DNA of 64,000 nucleotides from Glebionis coronaria (lineage: Eukaryota; Streptophyta; Magnoliopsida; Asterales; Asteraceae): assembly GCA_025667525.1 (NCBI GenBank), contig CM046874.1:666154737-666218736 (forward strand), written 5' to 3'. The position numbers were made by a program, and so were the translations under genes. Position 1 is the stretch's first letter, and the number at the start of each line of letters is the position of its first letter. The notes under the pieces were generated by a model that was not told where the DNA came from, searched no databases, and was given only the letters and a program-made list of their open reading frames with translations. Positions 45,943-57,030 of the stretch are shown piece by piece.

Positions 45943-45999
45943 GACTGTTCGGAAATGCATGTATGCAGAAAGTTCAAGAGAATGGCGAATGTGATTCGG
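45943..45999 (+). pseudogene. NRPD2 zinc-ribbon fragment, first copy
   Basis: DCSEMHVCRKFKRMANVI matches the C-terminal zinc-binding region of NRPD2 (normally CxxC; the second Cys is Phe here). Sequence just upstream (GTCTGAAGACAGAGTGAAG, CCCGACAACCAGCAGTAGA) is shared with the second copy near 55,720 but lacks about 90 bp present there. It ends abruptly where the LRR fragment begins. Confidence 0.75.
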
Positions 46000-46000
46000 T

Positions 46001-46771
46001 TTGTTAACAAAGTTAACTGATTTAATCCTTTGGAATAATCAGTTGTCCGGGACTATCCCAAGTGAGCTAACGAACTGTTCGGCTCTGGAGACTCTTGCAT
46101 TGTACCAAAATAATCTGGTTGGTGAAATCCCGAGAGAGATTGGGAATCTTAGGTACTTGAAGAAGTTTTATTTGTACAGAAACGGGTTAAATGGAACAAT
46201 TCCGAAAGAGATTGGCAATCTTTCGTTTGCTACAGAAATCGATTTTTCAGAAAATTATTTGGTAGGCGAGATCCCAACTGGGTTTAGCCGAATCAAGGGT
46301 CTTACATTGCTTTATCTATGCGAAAACCAGCTTCACGGGGTCATACCAAACGAGCTCAGTAACTTGAAAAACTTAACAAAACTCGATCTTCCCATAAACG
46401 CCCTCACGGGCCCTATCCCATCTGGTTTTCAGTATCTGCCAAAAATGTATCAGCTCCAGCTCTTTAGCAACTCGTTAAATGGCACCATTCCTCAAAGGCT
46501 CGGGCTATACAACCGTCTTTGGGTGGTTGACTTTTCAGCCAATGCATTGACTGGGAAGATCCCGCCTTACGCGTGCAGGCATGGTAACTTAATGTTACTA
46601 AATCTTGAATCAAATGATTTGTATGGAAATATCCCCAATGGGATTATTAACTGCAAATCATTAGTTCAGCTCCGGTTAAGTAATAACAAGATCACAGGCA
46701 GCTTCCCTTCGTCGTTGTGTAACTTAGCAAACCTTTCAGCTATTGAACTCGGTCAAAACAGGTTAAAATAA
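46001..46771 (+). pseudogene. Leucine-rich-repeat receptor kinase ectodomain fragment
   Basis: About 256 codons stay open, with about ten plant-type 24-residue LRRs: LTDLILWNNQLSGTIPSEL, LETLALYQNNLVGEIPREIG, LKKFYLYRNGLNGTIPKEIG and so on to IELGQNR. This is the middle of the extracellular domain of an LRR-XI-like receptor kinase. There is no signal peptide, membrane span or kinase. The left edge abuts an NRPD2 fragment. The right edge passes into AT-rich DNA with a doubled TAAAATAAAAAGCTA, giving an immediate stop. The clean frame argues for recent capture. Confidence 0.88.
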
Positions 46772-46889
46772 AAAGCTACTTGTTTAAAATAAAAAGCTAA
46801 CAATTATAAAAAAATTATTGTGCCAAAACAGCTCTTACTAGTATGAATAATATTATTTTACATGCAAAAAAAGGAAGTTTTGTTTACAT

Positions 46890-46962
46890 AGTCCCGGAGG
46901 GGCTCGAACCCACGACCTTCAGCTCATAAGACCAACGCTCTAACCAACTGAGCTACGGGACT
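46890..46962 (-). tRNA. Nuclear-type tRNA, anticodon UAU (putative Ile), intronless
   Basis: On the minus strand the acceptor AGTCCCG pairs with CGGGACT (7 bp). The D arm is GCTC-AGTTGGTTA-GAGC. The anticodon loop CTTATGA gives UAU between TTGGT and GCTGA (wobble-rich). The T arm is GTGGG-TTCGAGC-CCCTC with one mismatch. Total 73 bases. A-box (TAGCTCAGTTGG) and B-box (GGTTCGAGCCC) promoters are intact. A T7 run 13-19 bp downstream (plus-strand 46,866-46,872) would end Pol III transcription. The mismatched T stem and three wobble pairs in the anticodon stem leave open a decayed tRNA. Confidence 0.72.
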
Positions 46963-47404
46963 TGATTTGATGGCTTGTTAACATATATGATTAGACCTAA
47001 CCGTGTCTTAATATTTTTTTGAAGTAACCATATGTAACTGAGTTAACTTGTAAGTCAGTGGACCCATAAGTGTTTGTTTCTTGATCCAGCCATTTCGATC
47101 ATTGAACATTTGAACCCACTTGATCCCAGCAAAAGTTTAACTGGACGATCAAGTTTTATAAATTATGACTTCTTCTTCGTCCTCCTCACCCCTGCTAAAT
47201 AGCCTTTTAATTCCCAGAATTCCCTGTTAATCGTTAACATGAAAGGATCGATTAGGAAATGTTTAGAGAAAATGGATCAAGAATACATAAATCGCTTCTT
47301 TGTATAAAGCACAATGTGGTCAAGTTTTATTACTATGTGACACTTTAACAAAAAAAAGTCTTCATCTAGTTGATAAACATGAGGTGTGTGTTTGTTGTAC
47401 ATAC

Positions 47405-48576
47405 CTGCAGCAGCAGTAGTAAGTGTTCGTGGTTTCTGTAATGCTTCCCTTATTCTCCCTCTAGACTCATTCACAGCAGATCTGATTGAATCGGTCGCCT
47501 GCTGACTTTGCTGGTTGCCATCAACCAACTGTCGTAAGACCAGGGTAATTAGTGAACCACCTGTATCACTATCGGTGCTGATGGAAACCCCTGAAACAAT
47601 GGACAATAGGGGCCTCGTTTCCAGTGGTAATTCCTTCCCGAGACTGATATTATATGATACTCCCCTCGATACAATTGACCAAACTACTAAAGACACACCT
47701 TTACTGACCGCCACCTCTTGAATTAAGGCTCTATCATTTGTTGGATCCTGGATATATAACACATCAACATATCACATGTCAAATACACTACACATGAAAG
47801 ACAAAGTGGACTGGTGTGTCATAAAGGTAAACAGTTAAAACTTAAATGGTCCATAAGGCTTCACATACATTGTCCATGTGTGATTTTTTAAGCGGTTCAT
47901 GTCCTTGGGGTATGTAAAAATTGCGGGCCTGTCCAATTTACTAACGACGTTTATACGGTGGTTAAAAAAGGACTAACGTGATATAGATGCATAATTAACA
48001 ATTTTGAGTACAATTTTAGGCTCTCACATTTGTGCATCTATATCACGTTAGTCCCTTTTTAACGACTGTTTAAACGGTGTTAGTAAATTGGACAGGACCC
48101 GTAATTTTTGGACACCACAAGGACATGACCCGCTAAAAACAACAAGGACAATATATGCGAAACCCGGTAAACCTGAAGGACCATTTAAGTAATTAACTCT
48201 AAGGTAAATAAAAAACTTACCACTGAGATTGATATCTTGTCTTGCGAGTCATTGCCAGTCGCATAATGTTTCAGTGGTTGAACACGTCTCACGCCCCCAA
48301 GAACATCCCACTGTCAAAACAATTCAATATAGTAAATATGTGATACCTTTTGCAAGCATTGCCCGTGTCTATAAAAATACATAATAGTACCTCATGACGC
48401 ATAAGCTCATCTCCTATAATTTTGAGCACGGGCTTAGGTGATTGCGCTACTTTGAAGGTGATGACACCTACTGCTACTTTAATATCGGGTGCGAGTTGGT
48501 AGACTGCTGCATAACCATTAGAGCCCTCGGTACTAGAAGACCACAACTCCTCATAAGGACTGCTATAAAACAGATC
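47405..48576 (-). CDS. Three exons of an unrecognised spliced gene
   Basis: In minus-strand order: an exon from about 48,552 (ATG, MVKDLFYSSPYEELWSSSTE, later VYQLAPDIKVAVGVITFKVA) to 48,391 with donor GT. Next 48,310-48,221 (30 codons, WDVLGGVRRVQPLKHYATGN...). Next 47,747-47,405 (DPTNDRALIQEVAVSKGVSL, RPLLSIVSGVSISTDSDTGG, REALQKPRTLTTAAA) with donor GTATGT. All three join in phase 0 with good AG/GT borders, which argues that they are real exons. An in-frame TAA lies just before the first, so either MVKD is a late start or upstream coding is broken. Downstream exons after 47,405 are not found. I do not recognise the family. Confidence 0.55.
47841..48189. mobile_element. Foldback MITE in the intron of the unrecognised gene
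   Basis: The left end CTTAAATGGTCCATAAGG is the reverse of the right end CTGAAGGACCATTTAAG. Inner arms continue with TGTCC, GGCCTGTCCAATTTACTAAC against GTTAGTAAATTGGACAGGAC and ACTAACGTGATATAGATGCA against TGCATCTATATCACGTTAGT. Almost the whole 349 bp can fold on itself around a loop near 48,010. The superfamily is undecided (TSD unclear). Confidence 0.85.
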
Positions 48577-48689
48577 CTTGACCATAGATTGCCAAAGTGC
48601 ATAAAATTATTCTTCTCTGGATTGCATACAGTTGAGTTAGTAAAATTCTTCATGCATACCATCAAGAAGCATCAAAAGAATGAAATTTA

Positions 48690-49600
48690 AACCAAAACAG
48701 CCCCTAACGGGTATCCTAAACAAGACTGCATTTCTCCCAGTGCCAAACCAAATAATAACAAGACTGTAGGACACAAAAAGACATCATCACATGTTTAGGA
48801 CCACTTAAATCTAAGTAACAGCTACATTTAGAATGCACGTATAGATGGGCTCAAAATATTAATTAGACAAGCTCATAAACACATATAAGTAAATAGAAAA
48901 GCTCATAAACACATATAACTAAACAGACAAGCTCGCATACAACCAAATAGACAAGCATAAAAAACAAGCTTATCAAGTTTATAAGCTCGCCGCCAAGTAG
49001 ATAAGATCATCATTCAACCAAAATGAGCTGACGTGCCTATCAAATTCTCAAAAGACCGTCAAATAAGCATTTTTAACAGACATTTTGAGAGCTTGAAAAA
49101 CTCATAAGCTCATTTTTGTCAGTTCATGAGTTTGAGAGACTAACCACAACTATCAAAATCACTCACTATAAAAACAAATGAACCTCAAAATCATCAAATT
49201 GAAAAGGCCAACTTGTGTCTTATTTAAGTTTGGGTCAAAAAAATGAACTTATGAAACATAAGCCAGAAACAAAATACGTCGTAAAGCAAGCCGAAACAAG
49301 AACCTCCTCGGTTTGCCAAATAACAATCAAAACACATTCAAAAAGACAAATTAACAAGCAAACTTATCCCAGGACTCAAAAAGCCTCGCTGGTACTGATA
49401 ATCACAATGAAACACTACAAACAAGTTGATCAGCTAATCTAACAACAAAATTAACGACATCAATAAACACGTCATCATTCATTAAAAAAACACAAACTCA
49501 AAATCATCAAAACCTTAAATAGAACATGAAACAAAGATATAAAACATACCTCATATATGAAACAAGTCGGTAATAGTTTAATCTAAACAAAAATAAACGA
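48690..49600. other. Intergenic/intronic; repeated AAGCTCATAAACACATATAA words
   Basis: GCTCATAAACACATATAA recurs at 48,870 and 48,901, with related words to 48,970. AATAAGCC-type foldback words reappear in reverse near 49,200-49,270. No coding is seen. This is probably the decayed intron belonging to the minus-strand F-box exon 1 copy. Confidence 0.5.
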
Positions 49601-49635
49601 GATGGAGAACAAAGTAGCTAACCAATGTGTGTAGT

Positions 49636-49975
49636 CTTTATATCATGATGTATGACGTTTAATTTGGAAGGTAACTCAAGAAACCCTTGTGGAAGATGAA
49701 AGCATAATATTTGTACATGCCGAGAAGTATCCATAAAAAGAAGCATGATTGTGTCACCTCCTCTCAGATCTGGTCATCAGCCACAACAAGTGTTTGGTCA
49801 AACTAATGTAAACTAATTGTATATGTTTTATGCAATATAACATTAGATCTACATCAGTAGACCATAAATATAACTCTAGAAATTTAAAGAAGAAATAAAA
49901 TGTAAAATGAATAACCTACTGTGAAATTTGGTGGATCAGCTACAACAAGTGTGAAACCCTAATTAGTTTAAAATT
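49636..49975 (-). pseudogene. Fourth copy of the F-box/LRR leader and exon 1, minus strand
   Basis: The leader at about 49,975-49,925 reads TTAGGGTTTCACACTTGTTG, TAGCTGATCCACCAAATTTC and donor-like AGTAGGTTATTC. The coding exon (about 49,746-49,636) reads MLLFMDTSRHVQILCFHLPQ and ends LPSKLNVIHHDIK. The shared tail NVIHHDIK and spacing identify it as exon 1 of the same gene family. The usual donor GT is missing here (CTACAC instead), so splicing would fail. Confidence 0.7.
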
Positions 49976-50192
49976 GAAAGAGATGAAGTACACTTGGGGT
50001 GTTTGGTTAATCTTATGAATTGAGGTTAGGCTTATATAATTTATAAGCTCATAAGTTTTTAATAAGTGTTTGGTTTAACTTTTATAACTAGAAAAAATTT
50101 CAAGAATAGTCCCTATCGTTTACACTGAAAATCAACTATGGTCCCTATTTCAAAATAAGTGCACCAGTCGTCCCTATCGTTTATATTTATGA

Positions 50193-51953
50193 GAAAAAAT
50201 TTCATGTTTGGTCCCTATCGTTTACACCAAACATCAAGTATGGTTCCTATCTCAAACTAAGTCCGCAGATCGTCCCTATCGTTTACACTTTAGATCAAAA
50301 ATGGTCCCTATCTTGGATGGGAGTTAGTTTTGCTCGTTAAGTGGTATGAGAGGAGGGGTAATTTGGTCCTTTACTCTTTTTTTTTCTTTTAATTTTTTTT
50401 TCATTACACACAAAAATAAGCTATCCTCACTTTTGTTCTTTGTCAATATACAAAAAAAAAAAAAAACAGATCCAAAGATCTTATCATTTCCATCTATACC
50501 ATCATTTCCATATGCACACAGATCCATCATCACCTTCGAAAATTTGTATCATTTCTATCTATACCATCATCACCTTCGAACCACCACCATAGTAAAAATT
50601 ATTGTTTTCCTTTGGATCATAGTGCTACTGTAACATACATATTTGATTCCTTTGGATCGTAGTGCTACTATAGCAATAAAGAAAACATGGGCCCCCTTTC
50701 TGCTACAATTCGTAGCAATAAAGAAAACATGGGAAAGTGATTTTTTTTAAGCCCAGGCTGACCCAAAGCCTATAAGTTCTCTTTTCTTTATTACTCAGTT
50801 TTGGCATATACACAAAAACATCAATCTTGGGACCATACATCTCATATGTTCAGCAATGAGCAAACAACATGTCTCGATAGAAACATGTTTCTTTACTTTG
50901 CACGTGGTAAGATGGTATCAAGACAAAAGCAAGCAGTACCTTTCTTGTTTCTTTACTTTGCTTGAACACAGACTCTCTTTTAATTAATTTGAACATCACC
51001 ATGGACAGAAGCACCTCATGTCCCGACAGAAGCACCTCATGTCCCCAGCTGCTCATCAAGCTACGGATTCTTGGGACCACAGTTCCATCGAGTCACCCAC
51101 ATCAAAAAGCCACTTTTGTCAAGAATAGTTCCATCATACCGAACACACATTTGAATGTTTCCTAAGAACTTTAGATCGATTTCGATATGGGTTTATGTTT
51201 GTGTGAGGTTTTTAATGGTGAATAACGGATCTGTTTGATTTGGTGAACGGATATTGTGAGAGGATTTGCGAATCTGATTTTGGTGTGGTTGGAGATGATG
51301 ATATTTCGGAGAGTGTTAATAAGACGATGGTGACGATGGATTTTGATTTTGAGGATTTTTTTTTGTGTGACGGAGGAATTTAGGGAAATCAGAGGTGTGA
51401 GAAAAAGAAGAATTAATATGTGATTTGTTGAGTTGTTGGTGGGGATATGATTTGTGTGAGTTTGTAGATAAATGAAACCGTGAATGATATTAAGGATTTG
51501 TTGAAGGCGACGTAGAACAAGATGGAGTATCTGGGTAGGTGATAAAGAGTGACGGTGGTGGGTGAATCTGGGTAGGTGATAAAGAGTGACGGTGGTGGGT
51601 GGATCTGGGTAGGTGATAGAGAGTGACGGTGGTGGGTGAATCTGGATTTTTTATGGATTTGAGAGAGAGAGGGAGATGAGAGAGAGAGGAAGATGAGAGA
51701 GAGAGAAGGGATATAAGAAAGAAAAGAAAAATATTAAAAAGAAAAAAAAATGATTTATTAATGTATAATATGAAAAAGTCCAAAATACCCCTCTCTTGAT
51801 TGAACTTAACGAGCAAAACTAACTCCCATCCAAGATAGGGACCATTTTTGATCCAAAGTGTAAACGATAGGGACGATCTGTGGACTTAGTTTGAGATAGG
51901 GACCATACTTGATGTTTGGTGTAAACGATAGGGACCAAACATGAAATTTTTTC
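50193..51953. mobile_element. Inner non-autonomous MULE inserted in the outer one's left arm
   Basis: The ends GAAAAAATTTCATGTTTGGT and, in reverse, the same sequence frame a 1,761-bp element. The inverted repeats run about 150-190 bp, through TTAGTTTTGCTCGTTAAG. The 9-bp duplication TATTTATGA is at 50,184-50,192 and 51,954-51,962. It belongs to the same family as the outer MULE, with very similar arms. The interior holds a 21-bp doublet (GACAGAAGCACCTCATGTCC, near 51,004) and a 39-40-bp triplet repeat, but no transposase. Confidence 0.92.
51525..51645. repeat. Three tandem copies of a ~38-39-bp unit
   Basis: The unit ATCTGGGTAGGTGATAAAGA + GTGACGGTGGTGGGTG is repeated three times with one or two changes. 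It lies within the inner MULE near its right arm. GA-rich microsatellite (GAGAGAGAGG) follows to about 51,710. Confidence 0.85.
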
Positions 51954-53503
51954 TATTTATGATCAAAATTCGTCCCTATCTTGGATGAGAGTTAGTTTTC
52001 TCCGTTAAGTTTACTGAAGAGAGGGGTATTTTGGACTTTTTTATATTATATATTAATAAATCATATTTTTTTTTCTTTTTAATATTTTTCTTTTTTTTTA
52101 TATCTATCTCTCTCTCTCTGATCTCCTTCTCTTTCTCTCTCTAATCCATAAAAAACCCAGATATCTCTCTTTCTCTCAAATCAAAGCCCAGATCTGCTCA
52201 TAAACTGCATGCTCAAGATACCAAACTGCATTTATCTTTTCTAACCCTACTCGCTTTAAACCCAGATCTGCTCAACTTCCTTCGCCACGCTTGTTCTGGC
52301 GGTGCACCGCCTTCGAAATCGCTGCATCATCATCATTAATTCAAAATTACACAACAAAATATTCATTTTAATTACTAAATACAACAAAAAAAATGTAATT
52401 AAACTAAAAAGAAAAAAACGAACTAACCAGTTGGAGAGAAGTGCCATTAATATTTCAGGAGGCCATGAATTCTTTCTAAAATGAAATATATTTTCACTCA
52501 CCATGTTTCTCAACAAACTAACTGATTTTCTAACTGAATAACCGTTTTATATTGTGATTAAATAAATAAAATAAAACTGAGATCTAATGATCTGTTTAAT
52601 TACTGATAACAACTTATAACCTAATTTAGAAATGAATAAAGTATCTTCAACTCAAAGTAATAAAAGTCAAAATCAGTATTAAAAAAGTCAAAATTAGTGA
52701 AAATGAAGAGTCAAAAGTGTTGAAAAATAAGTTTAGGAAGTGACCGGAAAATGTGATCGGAAATGTAACCGACTGAAAAAGTTTGATCGGAGATAAAAAT
52801 AACCGACTAAAAAGGAGTTGAATATATGTATGTATAAAAAGAGTTGGTTAATAGTTTGTATATAATGGATCGAGTTACGAGAAGATTGGATTGGTGAATG
52901 GAGAAGGTTACACATGTGAATCATGACACACCATTTTATTCTATGTGTTATGTGATATATTCAACTCCTTTAATCAAACCATCAGATCTGCTTTAAAAGC
53001 GAGTAGGGTTAGAAAACTGCATTGCCTTTTTATAAATGAGAGAATAAGTAAAAGACTAAAAATACCCTTTCCTTTTTACCACTAACGAGCAAAACTAACT
53101 CCCATCTAAGATAGGGACGATTTTTGATCCAAGTTGTAAACGATAGGGACGATTGGTGCACTTATTTTGAAATAGGGACCATAGTTGATTTTCAGTGTAA
53201 ACGATAGGGACCATTCTTTAAATTTTTTCTTATAACTAATAAGGTAGAATGACTAAAATGTACAGAAAAATAAAATGGGTGTAATGAATTAAATGAGGGT
53301 ATAAAAGTCTTTTAATGTAATATTCTTATATAAGCCTACACCTTCATATAAAAGCCTCAAAGTTTTGGCTTACCAAAACTCTCTTATATAAGCTTATAAG
53401 CCTACTTATATAAGCTTAACCAAACACTTGTTTTGGCTTATTTAACACATATAAGCTAATAAGCTTATAAGCCCATCATATAAGCTTAACTAAACACCCC
53501 CTT

Positions 53504-53935
53504 GGTAGGTAGGTGGGTTGTTTTGTTTTTATGGGTACAGTTGTAGAAATAAATCACAATGACACAAAACCGACCCGGACCGGAAAACCGAACCAAATCG
53601 ACCCAAATCGGACCGGATAATTTTGGTTCGGTCCTTGGTCCGAGTTGAATATTTCGGTTCTCAGATTCAATAAATCCATTTTGTGAACATGAATTGTTGG
53701 TATGCTCAAAAGACTTATACTTGTGCTCTAAAGCCAAATTCCGTTCTTTTAAAAGCATGTGAAATAATTCCCATTGAGCTGAAACCTTTAAGTTATTAAC
53801 AGTTTCTTCAAATTGGATGTGACCAAGTCCCGCCACAAAAGCAGCTAAATTTTGTTTGCACTTCGACAATCCAAAATCTGTGACAGTAGACTTTGAGATG
53901 AAAAAACTTTGAAGCTGCAAAATTACTCTTCCCAT
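53504..53935 (-). CDS. Hypothetical minus-strand frame, possible gene fragment
   Basis: The N-terminal 85 codons (MGRVILQLQSFFISKSTVTD, later ELFHMLLKERNLALEHKYKS) look helical and protein-like, with a Leu/Glu/Lys pattern. The last third is low-complexity Pro/Gly (the reverse of a CCGGACCGGAAAACCGAACC repeat) and runs into the MITE border. I recognise no domain. Possibly the left-over of an exon. Confidence 0.3.
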
Positions 53936-53939
53936 TTCA

Positions 53940-55300
53940 TTGGATGTATATAGATGCTTTATGCTAGAAATTGATCCCTAACATTTCACTGCTGGTCCTT
54001 TAAGTTGTCACCGGAATTGCTGTATTCAAAAATGGTCGTGCTTAATAGCTTTATAGTTTTCATTTCTGTGTCTGATAAAGGTACAAACTTCCGCTAAGTT
54101 TTTAAGGTAACCAACTTTCTGCTCTTTCTAGTTTGGTTGTTCGATGTCGAAGTGGGTGTTTTAACATCTACATCAAATTTATTTATCTGCTAAAGTCTCG
54201 AAAAAAAATCGTGAAAAAAAAAATTCGAATTTTTTTTTTTGGAAACAATTTTAACATTTTCACAAACCAGAAAAAAATGAGAAGTCTGTACTTTTTAACG
54301 AATGAGAATACTATGTTAACCAGAATTCATGTTTGACGACTGAAGAGACTTGGTTAGCATTTTTATAAACATTAGCGCAAATTAAACAAAATAAGACTTT
54401 ACTTACAGAGATTGCAGAGCAACAGACAAGGCAAAAGTTGGTGCAACCAAACGTTACATTTACTGCTATAAAGACCTACCATGCCCATATTGCAGTTTAC
54501 ATTGGTTTTCTGAACTCAAGAAACTAACTGACTTAACAAAGGAATGTAGTTACCCATGGATCCATTGCAGGAAGATCATAACCCTTGTTAACCTTTACAA
54601 ACAACTGTCCATCGTATATCTCACAAAGAATTGACCAGTCAAATTAAAACAAAACTTCAACACTCCCGACAGCAATTTTGTAAAACTTAGATTACAAGGT
54701 CATTGCTCGCTACAGTGTCACTGGCCGAGGTGAGTTGAGCCTAATCGGGCAAAAAATCGGTTTGGTTAAAACTCGGTTTGATCTATATGAACAATAGTGC
54801 TATGCTTCTAAACATATTCCTCGGGCCAATTGAACAATTCTATGATCCTATAAACATGTCATATGTATAAAAAGTCAAATCCGAGAGTACTCCATTTCTG
54901 GGGTCATATGAACAATTTTACTCGCTACAAGTAATCCGACCGCTCGAGTACCGTCTAGCGAGCTTTACAACCATGCCCGAAAAAGATATCTCTCATTCCG
55001 AACGAGGATTCATTATACAACTTAAGTGTCCCCGCGCGTGTGATTCTTTCTAGAGCGTGTGATTCTCTTTCACTTTGCTAAGATAGTAAGATGCATCACG
55101 TGTGTTTTTAGTAGAACATGAGCCCAGCTGTATCTAGTCTATTTTTTCTGAACAATCAGACATGCACTGAATATGTTGAATGGGTATGTGAGTTCCCCAC
55201 CAACCCAACCTGACCGGGCCCGCTTTGTCCTCTACTTAAATCACTCAGTTAAAGCTCAACTGTTTTAACCTGTTGCCCATCGATCATGCCAACTCTAATT
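53940..55300. other. Intergenic, no gene recognised
   Basis: Mixed AT-rich sequence with A/T homopolymers (54,200-54,245). No conserved frame, repeat end or RNA gene is visible to me. Confidence 0.45.
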
Positions 55301-55307
55301 ACTGTTA

Positions 55308-55589
55308 CTCCCTCCGTCCCAAAATTATTGTCCACCGACAAAAAACACACAGTTTAAGAAAAGTACCACATTTTCAGCTTTCTCTCTCTTACTTTTTGCA
55401 GAAAGACAGTTTTACCCTTAACCAATTAATTTAAAACCTTTTTAAAGTTTGTAATTATGCTTTCAATTAAGGGTAATTTAGTAATCTCGATCTAAAATTT
55501 CTACCTATTTTTAGAAGTTTTAGAGGTGGACAATTAAAATGGGACAAACTAAAATGGAAAGGTGGACTATAATTTTGGGACGGAGGGAG
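55308..55589. mobile_element. Stowaway MITE (Tc1/Mariner)
   Basis: The ends CTCCCTCCGTCCCAAAATTA and, in reverse, CTCCCTCCGTCCCAAAATTA form a clean inverted repeat that continues through GTCCACC. A TA dinucleotide flanks both sides (55,306-55,307 and 55,590-55,591). The 282-bp element has no coding. CTCCCTCCGTCCC is the classic Stowaway terminus of plants. Confidence 0.95.
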
Positions 55590-55689
55590 TATTTTTTTTT
55601 GTTTTTTGAAAGTTTTAGGGTTAGGTTTACCAGTTGGGGAAATGAGAGGCTATGTGAACGGCGAACTGAACTGCCTAGGCGGTTGACTA

Positions 55690-56090
55690 GGCCTTTGCCT
55701 TGGCATATATCCATGTTATGCCTGAAGACAAAGTAAACTTCTGAAACGCAGGTCTGTACCCGACAACCAGTAGAAGACAGGAAAAGAGTTTGTGGGATCA
55801 AGTTTGGGCAGATGGAACGAGACTGACTCATAGCCCATTAAGCGTCTGCCAATCTGCACGAGCGTCTGTTCACTCACAGTGACTGTTCAGAAATGCATGT
55901 ATGCAGAAAGTGCAAGAGAATGGCGAATGCGATCCAAAGATCGATCCCTGGTAGCCAACAGATTCCCAGGCTGTATTGGCGTATGGTGAATGTGGCGTAT
56001 GGTGCTGCGCTGCTGCTAAGGTCTCAAGAGCTATCAGTATGGTCCTCTCTTATGTTTGATACGTCTTCATGTGAGTTAGCATTTTTCTAA
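55690..56090 (+). pseudogene. NRPD2 3' fragment, second copy (zinc ribbon and C-terminus)
   Basis: A plus frame reads RLFTHSDCSEMHVCRKCKRM, then ANAIQRSIPGS, and a degraded tail ending LMFDTSS. In intact NRPD2 the C-terminal zinc ribbon reads HVCRKCxxxANVIQR and the protein ends near LKFDT. The upstream part (CCCGACAACCAGTAGAAGAC) is shared with the copy at 45.9 kb. The second pair of zinc Cys is not recognisable. A TAA at 56,088-56,090 closes the frame. It is clearly non-functional and separate from the first fragment. Confidence 0.75.
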
Positions 56091-57030
56091 TATCGGTAAA
56101 AAGGCACAACACGTGTCAACATTGTTAGGTACCATGTACAAAAATGACAAAGATATCACATATCAAGATTGTCTTCATATGAGTTAGCATCTTTGCTCAC
56201 CGTATAGTATGTGTGAAACAAGCTATCTGGTGATCAGAAGCTCCCCCAAGCTAGAGAAGGAAGCTTAATGTATATTGTTTTATTTTCTTATGTGAAAACA
56301 TACTTATGTCAGGACCAGGATGTAGATTTTAGAAAGCCAATGTGTTAGTATGATATTTTGAAAGATCTCTCTCTCTCTTAAACATGAAGATTGTTAGGAT
56401 ATTGTGTCGTCGGAGCATCTGAACGAACTGGACATTACAAATACATAATATGGCATCACATCTCGCTAAATATTACTATGAAGATGGTCTTTAAATTAAG
56501 TTGTGTGTTTATATGTGTGTTTAAATTAAGGCGTTGATACGCCATTATGCCACAATTAAGTGCTTTAATGTATGTCTGATTGACCTTTGATCCAAAACAA
56601 ACACAAACAATGTCTGATTGTTCAGAATAAGTTATTCTATGTGCAGAGTTTGACATATCTGCTTTCGACCATTATCTGTTCTAAAATGATGACAACACGA
56701 TTAGTATTTGGCCTAGCTTGCAGCCTTGAAAACTCTTTAGAGCTGGACACCATAAGCATTATGTGGGTTGATCTGATTGTCCATTGATGTTAATACTATT
56801 TCCGTTCAAAAAAGACTTGTGCAATTTTACATATCACAGTAATCCAATAAATCTAATTGACTATCGAAGAGATAGTTGAGTCTATTGACAAAAATTATAT
56901 GAAATTCACCACGAGTAGTACTCATTAATGTTAGTATAAATTACTAACCAATAACACACATCTACATCTGCTGAATTATAAAGATTTGAGTCTATTGATC
57001 CAGACACCTTGCAACATAGCACCATCATCG

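Larger units (their letters stand above)
50091..53229. mobile_element. Outer non-autonomous MULE (Mutator-like), interrupted
   Basis: Long terminal inverted repeats of about 150 bp begin GAAAAAATTT and contain GGTCCCTATCGTTTACAC-type blocks. The left arm is 50,091-50,183 plus its continuation from 51,963. The right arm is about 53,085-53,229. A perfect 9-bp duplication TTATAACTA flanks it (50,082-50,090 and 53,230-53,238), diagnostic of Mutator. Without the inner element it is about 1.37 kb. The interior has no transposase. A minus-strand stretch (52,516-52,256) could be captured coding sequence, but I cannot identify it. Confidence 0.9.
49996..53500. mobile_element. Tourist-like MITE split by a nested MULE
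   Basis: The ends GGGGTGTTTGGTTAATCTTA (49,996) and, in reverse, GGGGTGTTTAGTTAAGCTTA (53,500) are inverted repeats. CTT flanks both sides (49,993-49,995 and 53,501-53,503), a 3-bp duplication as in PIF/Harbinger elements, although TTA/TAA is more usual. The MITE is 49,996-50,090 plus 53,239-53,500 (about 357 bp). The rest is the inserted MULE. Words such as ATAAGCTTATAAGC fill its arms. Confidence 0.75.
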
